From Phycisphaera sp. (GTDB lineage: Bacteria; Planctomycetota; Phycisphaerae; Phycisphaerales; Phycisphaeraceae), in assembly GCA_028285385.1 (NCBI GenBank), contig JANQPR010000071.1, forward strand, positions 37,142 to 101,141: a DNA stretch of 64,000 nucleotides. Direction: 5' to 3'. The translations under genes and the position numbers were made by a program. Below are positions 39,355 to 47,245 of the stretch, piece after piece; position 1 is the stretch's first letter; each line of letters starts with the position of its first letter. The notes beneath the pieces were generated by a model. It was not told the DNA's origin. It saw only the letters and a program-made list of their open reading frames with translations, and made no database searches.

Positions 39355-40941
39355 TCAGGAGCACCGCCGACCCGCAATGCCCAGCCCGGTCAGGCCCAGC
39401 AGCGCCAGCGACGCCGGCTCGGGCACGGCGTTGCCGTCGAAGTCAGGGGCCGACGTGCTGCCCCAGTTCTGGAGCACGCCGTCGAGTTCGTTCTGGTCGA
39501 CGGTGCCGTCGAAGGGCCCGCCGCCAACCAGCGCGTTGACGTCACCGGTGAACGTTGCGGTGCCCCAGTTCTGGAGCACGATGTCGAGGTCGCCCTGCTC
39601 GACCTGGCCGGAGTTGTTGTAGTCGCCGGCCAGCGCCGCCGCGGCGACGGCGACGCGGACGATCGCGTTGGTCCGGTTACCGCCGCCATCACGGAAGGTG
39701 AGCTCGACCGCGACGAAGTCGCCGGCGATGGCGCCGGTGGTCAGGCCGATATCGTCGATGACGCGGAAGTCGCCCGGCCGGACCTCGAACAGGTCGCCCT
39801 CGACCAGCTGCGGGGTCGAGACGCCGTTGACGTCGCCGATGAACAGGGCCTCGCGTTCGGGCAGGCCGGTCGTCAGGATCGGGGTGACGGTCGCGAAGAC
39901 GCCCGCCTCGGAGAACGCGACGTTGTCGGGGTCGTCGAAAGTGCCGCCGCCGCCGGGGATCGGCTCGCCCTCACGCAGGAGCGTGGTGAAGTTGCCCGCG
40001 GGGTCGACGACAAAGAGGCCCTCGTTGTTGCTCTGGTCGATACCGTTGACCTGATTGACCGAGCCCTCGAAGTAGACATTGCCGGCGGCGTCGAACTCGA
40101 AGTCGGAGAAGGAACTGAACACGTTGCCGCCGAACGGGCTCGGCGCGGCGGTCGTGTCCTCGACCACCACGGACCGGAAAGTGCCCGCCGAATCGACGGT
40201 GAACAGCCCGTCATCACCGCTGTTCACGCCGCCCTCGAAGACGATCAGGCCGTCGTTCGCGAGGTTCGGCTCTCCGAAGTTGGCGAAGGTGCCGCCGCTG
40301 GGCGGGGTCTGGTCGCGCTGAGCCGCGAGTTCCACCGTGCCCGAGGCGTCGGCGCGGTAGAGGAAGTCGCTGAAGAACGAGTTGTCTGTCTTCGCGACAA
40401 ACGCGAGCTGGCCGGCGTCGTTGAAGGTCACGTCGTTGAGGAAGTCGAAGTTCTCCACCACGCCCGGCACGAGCTCGGGAGCGCCGGGGGCGGGCTGTCC
40501 ACGCAACGCGACCGGGGTGACCGTGCCCAGCGTGTCAATCTTGAGGACCGCTCCGCCGCCGCTGGTGAACGCCTCGAACGCCACGTCGCCGCCGGTATTG
40601 ATGATGACCGACCCACCCGCGGAAGAGAAGGTCACGCCCGTGCCGGGGATCGCGTCGCCGTCGCGGAGCAGCAGCTGCGTGCTGCCGGGGATGGCGGTGA
40701 ATACGGCGAAGTTGCTGGTCGGGTTGGTCCCGCCGGTGAGTTCGGCGTCAAAGGCCACGACGCCGGACGCGTTGACCGTGGGCCGGCTGAAGAACCCGGT
40801 ATAGGCGGCTCCGCCGGTGTTGGGCGCGGTCTCGCCCTCCAGGGCGAGGGTCTCGAAGGTGAACTGGGCGTGGGCGGCGGGGCCGAGGATCAGGCCGGCG
40901 GCCAGGGCGGCGGCGAAACGTCTTGGGGACGATCGATTCAT
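39355..40941 (-). CDS. PEP-CTERM protein, NxxGxxxF tandem repeats plus dockerin
   Basis: 528 residues: signal peptide RRFAAALAAGLILGPAAHA; ectodomain made of repeats with NASGVVAFDAEL, NDAGQLAFVAK, NDGLIVFEGGV and DAAGNVYFEGSV at regular spacing, matching the tandem NxxGxxxF choice-of-anchor group; two dockerin-like repeats; tail AVPEPASLALLGLTGLGIAGRR. ATG 40941 starts a clean signal peptide. A longer plus-strand open frame across the same bases is a GC-rich shadow. Paralogue of the 37.1 kb gene. Confidence 0.85.
   Translation of the reverse strand: MNRSSPRRFAAALAAGLILGPAAHAQFTFETLALEGETAPNTGGAAYTGFFSRPTVNASGVVAFDAELTGGTNPTSNFAVFTAIPGSTQLLLRDGDAIPGTGVTFSSAGGSVIINTGGDVAFEAFTSGGGAVLKIDTLGTVTPVALRGQPAPGAPELVPGVVENFDFLNDVTFNDAGQLAFVAKTDNSFFSDFLYRADASGTVELAAQRDQTPPSGGTFANFGEPNLANDGLIVFEGGVNSGDDGLFTVDSAGTFRSVVVEDTTAAPSPFGGNVFSSFSDFEFDAAGNVYFEGSVNQVNGIDQSNNEGLFVVDPAGNFTTLLREGEPIPGGGGTFDDPDNVAFSEAGVFATVTPILTTGLPEREALFIGDVNGVSTPQLVEGDLFEVRPGDFRVIDDIGLTTGAIAGDFVAVELTFRDGGGNRTNAIVRVAVAAAALAGDYNNSGQVEQGDLDIVLQNWGTATFTGDVNALVGGGPFDGTVDQNELDGVLQNWGSTSAPDFDGNAVPEPASLALLGLTGLGIAGRRCS
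39461..39630. repeat. Dispersed dockerin-module repeat, copy 3
   Basis: See copies 1 and 2. Copies 2 and 3 look the closest pair by eye. Confidence 0.85.
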
Positions 40942-40984
40942 GACAAAGGCATCCTTGAAGAGAACGTCCGGGCGGGGTTGAGTC

Positions 40985-41260
40985 CAGAAGCGCGTACGCC
41001 GCCGCTGCACGGCGAGGAGCCCGCCCAAGCCCAGCAGCGCGACCGAGGGGTCGCATCGTGAGCAGACCCGAGCGTCAAGCGAGCGCCCGCGTCCACGGTG
41101 TGGACCGAGCGTCGCGCGAGCGCGTCACGGTGTGGTTCGGCCCGAGGGGCTGTCGAGCCGGTCACCGGAAGGGCCGCCGCGTGGCCGGATCGGGGGGTGT
41201 GTATCCAGCCACGACGGCGGCGAAGAGAACCGGTAGCGTCCGGGCCAGGCGTGTCGTCAT
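40985..41260 (-). pseudogene. Eroded PEP-CTERM gene: signal peptide and tail only
   Basis: At 41260 an ATG with GAGAAGAGAG upstream opens MTTRLARTLPVLFAAVVAG, a good signal peptide, but a stop follows about 13 codons later. About 130 nt further on, in another frame, is PSVALLGLGGLLAVQRRRTR, a PEP-CTERM hydrophobic segment and basic end. The ectodomain is gone. Best explained as a PEP-CTERM gene reduced by internal deletion. Confidence 0.65.
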
Positions 41261-41604
41261 GGGGTCTCTCTTCTCCTGCGATTCGGGGGTACGGCGTGGG
41301 GAGCCTCGTCACTGGTTTCGACGCACGTACCGCCGACATCGATCTTCCCCAGAAAGGCGGAGACCTCGATCGACGTTCTTAGGGTTCGGACCAGCCTGCT
41401 AAGGACTATCCCTTCTGCTTCGTGCAAACCGGAGTTGCGTAGGCCAAACTGTGGCCCACCAACCAACGACTGCGGTCCGCTGACCCAATCCTTTCAGGCG
41501 ATCTCGGAAAACACCCGAGATTCTGGGCCGTGTGAAGATGGGTTGAGTCGGTGACGGATCGATCTTCTTGTGCCAGCGTCCGTCCCACGAAGACTCTCAC
41601 TGCG
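41261..41604. other. Divergent intergenic region
   Basis: Lies between the eroded PEP-CTERM gene and the plus-strand sigma factor; it must hold the promoter of the latter. No gene or clear motif is seen. Confidence 0.4.
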
Positions 41605-42186
41605 ATGCCCGCGACCACCCGCCTCAGCTTGATCGCCCGCATCCGCGACCCGGAGGATGTCGAATCCTGGGCGGATTTCGTTGAGCTGTACGGGCCGTTC
41701 ATCTACGCGATTGCTCGCAGCCGTGGGCTGCAGGACGCCGACGCCTGCGACCTGGTGCAGGACGTCATGCGGGAAGTGTCGCGGTCGGTGTCACGCTTCG
41801 ACCCGGACCCCGAGTTAGGGCGTTTCCGTGGTTGGCTTGGCGTCATTACCCGACGTATGCTCGCGCGGTTCTTTGAGAAGAGTCGGGGCCAAGTCAACGG
41901 GCCCGGAGGCACGGCGAACATCGTGGCGCTGGCGAATGTGCCCAGCATGAAAGAGGAAGCCGTGTGGGAGCAGGAGCGCCGGCGACACATGTTTCGCTGG
42001 GCCGCGGACCGGGTCCGTAGCGAGTTTGCCGAGGCGACGTGGCGGGCGTTCTGGCTCACCGCTGTCGAAGGCTTGCCCGCTCGACAGGCGGCCGAGGAAT
42101 GCGGCATGACGATCGGAGCGGTGTACATTGCCAAGAGCCGTGTCGTGAATCGCCTCCGGCAGCGGGTTGCTGAAGTGATGGGCTAG
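41605..42186 (+). CDS. ECF sigma factor partner of kinase
   Basis: 193 residues. Region 2: WADFVELYGPFIYAIARSRGLQDADACDLVQDVMREV and GWLGVITRRMLARFFEK; region 4: WRAFWLTAVEGLPARQAAEECGMTIGAVYIAKSRVVNRLRQRV. ATG 41605 begins the conserved MPATTRLSLIARIRD start typical of planctomycete ECF factors. The kinase start codon follows 8 nt after its stop, so the two are one transcript and probably one signalling unit, with the kinase also carrying an anti-sigma-like zinc motif. Confidence 0.88.
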   Translation: MPATTRLSLIARIRDPEDVESWADFVELYGPFIYAIARSRGLQDADACDLVQDVMREVSRSVSRFDPDPELGRFRGWLGVITRRMLARFFEKSRGQVNGPGGTANIVALANVPSMKEEAVWEQERRRHMFRWAADRVRSEFAEATWRAFWLTAVEGLPARQAAEECGMTIGAVYIAKSRVVNRLRQRVAEVMG

Positions 42187-42194
42187 CACTTGGT

Positions 42195-44384
42195 ATGACC
42201 GAAACCCCATGTCCTTCCGATGACGCACTCCGGCGTGCGGCCGCGTCGGGCGAGGCCGACGACCGTCTGCAAGCACACCTCGACCGGTGCCAGGACTGCC
42301 GGGATCGTTTGAACCAACTCGCGGGCGAGTCGATCTCCGACGCAACGCTCCGCGACGCCCTGGCGGCGCCGCCGCCGACCTCTTCTAAACTGATGGACAC
42401 GATCGACCGCCTCTCGAGTGGCGGGGCGACGGCGGGCGTGGGTGGTGCCCCCCGTTACGACGACTTGAAGCCGTGGATCGAGTCATCGGATGACGGCGAA
42501 ACGGAGACACTCGACGGTTACGGTTTGCTGGAATGTGTCGGCCGGGGTGGTATGGGCGTGGTGTTCCGTGCGACCGACCCGTTGCGGGGAGACACCGTTG
42601 CGCTGAAGGCGATGTTGCCGGGGCTGGCCCGGGACGAACGAGCGAGAGAGCGCTTCTTGCGAGAAGCGAGGGCCATGGCCGCGGTCCGTCACCCCAACGT
42701 GGTGGCGTTGCACGCCGTCAGCGAGGTGGACGGCCTGCCCTACCTGATCATGGAACACGTCAAAGGGGCCTCTCTGGAAGACCGGCTTCAACGCGGCGCT
42801 CCGATGCCGGCGGATGAGATCGCGAGGATCGGGGCGGCGGTTGCTTCCGGGATGGCCGCGTGTCACGAAAAGGGCGTTATCCACCGTGACATCAAGCCGA
42901 GCAACGTCCTGCTTTGCGCAGCCGACGGCGCGGTCAAGATCACCGACTTCGGTCTCGCCGCGGTCGCGAGCACACCCACGCTTACTCACCACGGCTACCT
43001 TTCGGGGACGCCCGACTACGTCGCGCCCGAGAGACTGACGATCGGGGCGGAGGCCGACGAGCGGAGCGACCTGTTCAGCCTGGGGTGTCTCCTCTACACG
43101 ATGGCGACCGGCGAGGCACCGTTCGGTGGCGACACGCCACTGATCACCCTGCACCGGATCGCGTCGCAGGAACCGCCGCTCGTTAGGGTCAAGAACCCTT
43201 CGGTCCCGACCCATCTGGAAAGTGCAATCGCTTCACTGATGGCGAAACAGCCACAGGATCGGCCCGCGTCCGCGAGCGCGGCGCAGGCACTCTTACTGGA
43301 GGACCCGTCGAGAGCTCGGCTTCATCCCCCGAAGGCATACCGGTGGGTTGTGGCGGTTGTGGTCTTGTCGGTCGCGTTGCTAGCGACCATTTTCGCCGTC
43401 TCACGTCCAGATCATGAACCACCGATTGCGAAGATCGTTGTGTCCACTGCGGCCGAGTTGGTGCACGCGGTTGAAATGATCCCGGACGGCGGGTTGATCG
43501 AAATCGATACCGACGAGGTGCTCTCGGTCGAGCCGCTCTACATCTCGTTTAAGTCCGTCACCATCGCCGCGGCCGAAGGCCGCGCGCCCACCATACGGCT
43601 TCGACGGTCACAAACCGGTCCCGCCCCGGAATACCTCTTGCGCGCCTACTACGGAGCCCTGAGTCTCATGGGCCTGCAACTCGAAGACACCTGGGACCCG
43701 GAAGAGCAGTTGAAGCAAGTCGGTGGGCATCAGGCGGTCGCCGAGCAGTACAGCTTGCTGAGCCTGATCGACGCCGATCTATACGCGGTGGGGTGCCGAT
43801 TCAAGACGAGAACCAAAGGGGCCTCCGTCAAGCTTGACCCCGGCAACGAGCCGGTGTTGCGGGACTGCGAACTGCTTGCACCCTCGGGGATCGCGATCAG
43901 TTGGCATGCCATCGAAGACGACGGGATCCTGCTTCAGAACTGCGTGCTGGCGGGCAACGTCGCGCTCTTCACGGTCCTGGAAGGAAACGCCGAAATGGTC
44001 TGGGAGCGCTCGGTCGTCCTAGCCAACACGGCGGCCTTGGAACTGGACCCGGTGCGCGGACAACTCACGGCAAGGGTGTCCGACAGCACCCTCCAATCGG
44101 CAAAGGCCCTGGTGCTCACCTCGTTGAACCCGCCATCGCTCAGCCAGTTCAAACGGACCGTGGCTTGGATCGGCTCGGGCAATCAAGTCCGCGGCAAGAG
44201 GGTTTACTTTTCAAACGGCGACTACTCGCCGTCGTGGGCCCGAGAAGTGACTGCGTGGGCGATCGGCGATCAGAACTCAACCTACGGCCGAGAGTTGTTC
44301 CGCCACCCCCATCAAGAAGTGGTCGCGCGGCTGATTGGCGGCGAGTCTGCAGATGCCTTGACCCTCGATCGAGGTGCCCGTTGA
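42195..44384 (+). CDS. Membrane Ser/Thr kinase with anti-sigma-like zinc motif and beta-helix ectodomain
   Basis: 729 residues. N-terminal His28-x3-Cys32-x2-Cys35 (AHLDRCQDC) matches the zinc-binding anti-sigma motif. Kinase domain about 105-370: GRGGMGVVF, VALKAML, VIHRDIKPSN, DFGLA, APE. A membrane helix follows (WVVAVVVLSVALLATIFAVS, about 378-398), then a periplasmic or extracellular right-handed beta-helix-like domain of about 320 residues (IEIDTDEVLSVEPLYISFKSVTIAA, GILLQNCVLAGNVALFTVLEGNAEMVWERSVVLAN). It starts 8 nt after the ECF sigma factor. I infer that an outside signal is relayed to the sigma factor, through the zinc motif, phosphorylation or both. Confidence 0.88.
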   Translation: MTETPCPSDDALRRAAASGEADDRLQAHLDRCQDCRDRLNQLAGESISDATLRDALAAPPPTSSKLMDTIDRLSSGGATAGVGGAPRYDDLKPWIESSDDGETETLDGYGLLECVGRGGMGVVFRATDPLRGDTVALKAMLPGLARDERARERFLREARAMAAVRHPNVVALHAVSEVDGLPYLIMEHVKGASLEDRLQRGAPMPADEIARIGAAVASGMAACHEKGVIHRDIKPSNVLLCAADGAVKITDFGLAAVASTPTLTHHGYLSGTPDYVAPERLTIGAEADERSDLFSLGCLLYTMATGEAPFGGDTPLITLHRIASQEPPLVRVKNPSVPTHLESAIASLMAKQPQDRPASASAAQALLLEDPSRARLHPPKAYRWVVAVVVLSVALLATIFAVSRPDHEPPIAKIVVSTAAELVHAVEMIPDGGLIEIDTDEVLSVEPLYISFKSVTIAAAEGRAPTIRLRRSQTGPAPEYLLRAYYGALSLMGLQLEDTWDPEEQLKQVGGHQAVAEQYSLLSLIDADLYAVGCRFKTRTKGASVKLDPGNEPVLRDCELLAPSGIAISWHAIEDDGILLQNCVLAGNVALFTVLEGNAEMVWERSVVLANTAALELDPVRGQLTARVSDSTLQSAKALVLTSLNPPSLSQFKRTVAWIGSGNQVRGKRVYFSNGDYSPSWAREVTAWAIGDQNSTYGRELFRHPHQEVVARLIGGESADALTLDRGAR

Positions 44385-44738
44385 TTCGGCCGTTTTTTAG
44401 GTCGGGTGGAACACTTGCGGTCGAGCATCCCACGGACCGTAAGCAGAGGTCGATTGGATTGGGCAGTGACGGCTAGGCCATCCAATCGGATGCCGAAGGG
44501 GGGCCGGTCCCGTCGCAAAGTCAGGTCTTGGCGTCCTCACTCGGCGTACGGCCGTCGCCAACCTAGCCCCCAGAATCGATCCCGCCCCTATGGGCACATC
44601 ACCTCATGATCGCAAACGTGCCACACGCATGCTTTGAACGTCGAGGCAATCTTTTGGCTTGCGGTTGAGGGGGGCTCGAGAACATGAGCCGGCTCCGCGG
44701 GCGGGCGGTGTCGAACACCCGGAAAGTGGCAGACAGTG
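44385..44738. other. Convergent intergenic region
   Basis: Lies between the kinase and the 44.7 kb PEP-CTERM gene, which converge. No gene or obvious terminator is seen. Confidence 0.4.
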
Positions 44739-45599
44739 TCAGTTGGTCGTGGGTTGACGGAGAACCCGGAAACGCCGACTCGCCGCGATCAGCCCGCCGA
44801 CGCCCGCCAGGACCGCCACCGCCGGCTCGGGCACGGCAACGACGTTGTCGATCGAGAGGAGGTAAGTGATCGAGCCCGAGGCGGAAGAGCCCGGGAAGAA
44901 GGTGGCGCCCTCCAGCGAGTAGTCGATTTCCATAGTGGCGGTGTCGCCGGGCCCGAGCACGAAGTCGAACGCGAACACTCCTGAATCCGACACCGTGCCG
45001 CCGAACCCGCCGGTGAATGTGTCGTCGATCTCGTTGCCGTAGAACGTGTCCGAGACAACGACAGCGTCCCGGATGCTCGAGCCGTTCAGATCGAGTTCCA
45101 GGTCGGATTCCGCCACCGCGTCGAAGCCGGTAGCTTCGACGGAGTGGTCGTAGGTCAAGCTCATCGTGACGAGGTACGGGACGGTGGCCGAAGAGTTGAA
45201 AACTGTGAACGGCGCCACGCCGTCGGCGATCGTCTGGTCGGTGTCGGCTCGGAACTCGTCGAGCCCGGGCCGGAATGTGAACAACGCGCTCCCCGATCCG
45301 GTGCCGCCGAACCCGTCGCCGCCGCCGACCGCGCCGCCGCCGTGGTCGGTGAAGACCGCGGCCAGCGGGTTCGTGCCCGCCGTCACGGAGTCATCGACGT
45401 AGCTCACCGTCGTGTCCGTGCCACCGATCCGAGCAAAGAGCGTGCCCGACTGTGAACCGCTGGCATCGACAAACGAACCGCCCGTGTCGTCGAAGAGGTA
45501 CTCCCCGGAGAAGGTCAGGTCGGCGGGGATCGTGGCGGCCTCCGAGCCCAGACCCACAGCAGTCGCCATCACGGCAAGCAGCGTACGGCTTGAAATCAC
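44739..45599 (-). CDS. PEP-CTERM protein, gene next to Zur-like box
   Basis: About 286 residues: signal peptide RTLLAVMATAVGLGSEAA; an Asp/Gly-rich beta ectodomain (GEYLFDDTGGSFVDASGSQSG, DHGGGAVGGGDGFGGTGSGSALF, DFVLGPGDTATMEIDYSLEG); tail AVPEPAVAVLAGVGGLIAASRRF. GTG 45599 is chosen because GAGGAG lies 7-8 nt upstream; a GTG five codons earlier lacks one. The operator-like repeat at 45700-45719 lies 101 nt upstream. Function unknown. Confidence 0.82.
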   Translation of the reverse strand: MISSRTLLAVMATAVGLGSEAATIPADLTFSGEYLFDDTGGSFVDASGSQSGTLFARIGGTDTTVSYVDDSVTAGTNPLAAVFTDHGGGAVGGGDGFGGTGSGSALFTFRPGLDEFRADTDQTIADGVAPFTVFNSSATVPYLVTMSLTYDHSVEATGFDAVAESDLELDLNGSSIRDAVVVSDTFYGNEIDDTFTGGFGGTVSDSGVFAFDFVLGPGDTATMEIDYSLEGATFFPGSSASGSITYLLSIDNVVAVPEPAVAVLAGVGGLIAASRRFRVLRQPTTN

Positions 45600-45679
45600 C
45601 TCGGAACTCCTCACTTCTGTGTCGTGCCGGCAACTCAGGCCACGGTTGCTCCCCCCCCTGAGCCGCGAGATGCTAGAAC

Positions 45680-45708
45680 TTGAAACGTCGCGTGTAAATA
45701 ATGATAAT
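45680..45708 (+). promoter_or_regulatory. Sigma70-like promoter
   Basis: TTGAAA (45680-45685), 17-nt spacer, GATAAT (45703-45708). The -10 element lies inside the operator-like repeat, so a bound repressor would block it. It points to the PEP-CTERM gene at 46116 about 400 nt away. Confidence 0.5.
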
Positions 45709-45719
45709 CCCTTATCATT
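45700..45719. promoter_or_regulatory. Second Fur/Zur-type operator-like repeat
   Basis: 8-bp perfect inverted repeat AATGATAA-TCCC-TTATCATT. It has the same AATGATA-N6-TATCATT frame as the site before zur (11660-11679) and agrees with it at 17 of 20 bases when that site is read on the minus strand. Confidence 0.65.
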
Positions 45720-46115
45720 GCGTCGTAGCTGCCACTGGTGAGTTCACTGAGTTGTAACCCGCGACTGCTATTTATCGAATGGATCGAGTTTCTTCGACGC
45801 CAGAAAACCCATCCGGCGGCGATGCTGCTGCCACAGCCCGCCACTCTTCGCCCATTGCTTCTGCACCGCGTTCTGACGGACCAGATTCGGAAACAATCGG
45901 TTTGGCGCGGCTTGAAGGTGCTGGGCAGACTAGAACGCGGTGGGAGCTTCGAGACCTAGGGATCGCCCCGGTGTTACGGCGTTGGATCTCGGCAACCAAC
46001 TCTTGGAGCAAACCGAACATGCCCTATGGTGCGTCTCACGGAAGAGAACGCCGGTGGCTGGTGCCGGCGCGAGAAGAGGCGGCACCGTGTTACATGTCAG
46101 GCGAGGAGAAGTGTG

Positions 46116-47114
46116 ATGAACGCAGCGTTTGAGAAGCTCCGTCTCGGTGGCCCCAAGGCCGCGGTGGGGGCCGGCGCGGTGGCGATGGGGCTGGCGGGCG
46201 AACCGGCGGCCGCGGTGACCGTGAGCATCGGGACGTCGATCACCGTCTCCACCGGCGGGGCAGTGTGGAGCGAGATCGTCAACAGCACCGTCGACCTGCC
46301 GCTCAGCAGCCTTCCCGGCGCGACAACAAGCTTTCAAGGCTTCGGGCTGGACGACGCCTCCCTCCCGGGGGTGGGGCAGACGGACGCGTTCGACGACTTC
46401 GGGGGCATCCGCGTCAATGGCGTGGCGTTCAACCACCCCGGCGACATGGCCGACCTGACCACCACCGCGGAGGGGACGTTTATTACCACGATCACGCCGC
46501 AGGACATCGGCGGGATCGACACGAGCTACGACTTCTTCTTCGACGGATCGAGCCCGACGTTGCGGGCGGTCGCGACGTTGACCAACACGACCAACGCCCC
46601 GCTGACCGCCGAGGTTTCTTACGGCGGCGATCTTGGGTCGGATGACACCACACAGATTGACGGCTCTGAGTCGGGCGACGCGGTCTGGGATATCACGACC
46701 GACGGGTGGGCGATCAGTTCGGACGGCGGCGACGGCCCCGACCCCGTGTTGACCTATGCACGGTTTGATCCCGGCTCCAGCGAAGTCGCGTCGGATACTC
46801 CCTCCATCCCGGGGACCCTCGACCCGTTCGGCAACGACGAGGGCGCGCTCGCTGACGTCTTCACTCTGGAACTGGACCCCGGCGAGACCGAGCGGCTCAT
46901 GTTCCTGGTGCAGATGAGCCCCGACGTCGCGACAGCCCTCTCGAACGCTTCGGACTTCGACAGCCTGGCCACGCTCGACGCCGCGGGGCTGCTGGCGGGG
47001 CTGAGCCCGGCCGAGATCGGCAACATCGTGAACTGGGACGTGCCCGAGCCGTCGACCGCGATGGTCGCGGCGGGCGCAGGCCTGATCCTGACGATGCGCC
47101 GCCGGCGCGATTGA
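46116..47114 (+). CDS. PEP-CTERM protein
   Basis: 332 residues: signal peptide GGPKAAVGAGAVAMGLAGEPAAA, a beta-sandwich ectodomain (VTVSIGTSITVSTGGAVWSEIVNSTVDLPL, TSYDFFFDGSSPTLRAVATLTNTTNAPLTAEVSYGGDLGSD) and tail VPEPSTAMVAAGAGLILTMRRRRD. ATG 46116 has GAGGAG upstream. A terminator hairpin follows. A 434-codon frame on the other strand is a shadow. It is divergent from the 44.7 kb PEP-CTERM gene and may share its control region. Confidence 0.82.
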   Translation: MNAAFEKLRLGGPKAAVGAGAVAMGLAGEPAAAVTVSIGTSITVSTGGAVWSEIVNSTVDLPLSSLPGATTSFQGFGLDDASLPGVGQTDAFDDFGGIRVNGVAFNHPGDMADLTTTAEGTFITTITPQDIGGIDTSYDFFFDGSSPTLRAVATLTNTTNAPLTAEVSYGGDLGSDDTTQIDGSESGDAVWDITTDGWAISSDGGDGPDPVLTYARFDPGSSEVASDTPSIPGTLDPFGNDEGALADVFTLELDPGETERLMFLVQMSPDVATALSNASDFDSLATLDAAGLLAGLSPAEIGNIVNWDVPEPSTAMVAAGAGLILTMRRRRD

Positions 47115-47158
47115 GCCCGCCGCCACGATCCCTCGGACATTCCACGGCAACCTCACCC

Positions 47159-47184
47159 ACGCCCGGCACCCCGCTGCCGGGCGT
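47159..47184 (+). terminator. Terminator hairpin
   Basis: ACGCCCGGCA and TGCCGGGCGT form a 10-bp stem around a 6-nt loop, 45 nt after the PEP-CTERM stop. No strong T run. Confidence 0.6.
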
Positions 47185-47245
47185 GTCGCTTGGGGAATCC
47201 GGCGGTGATCGGTAGCCTTCCGGGACCGACCCACGTCCCCGCGGA

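Larger units (their letters stand above)
45600..46115. other. Divergent regulatory region between two PEP-CTERM genes
   Basis: About 500 bp between divergent genes. It holds the promoter and operator-like repeat at 45680-45719. The remaining 400 bp toward the plus-strand gene has open frames but none protein-like; it would be a long leader. Confidence 0.45.

Noticed and set aside
39205..41061. A 618-codon open frame on the plus strand
   Set aside because: It lies opposite a PEP-CTERM gene with signal peptide, dockerin and anchor. Its composition (Arg/Val/Glu/Gly repeats) is that of a GC-rich antisense shadow.
45930..47234. A 434-codon minus-strand frame
   Set aside because: Antisense to the PEP-CTERM gene at 46116, which has a good ribosome site, signal peptide and tail.
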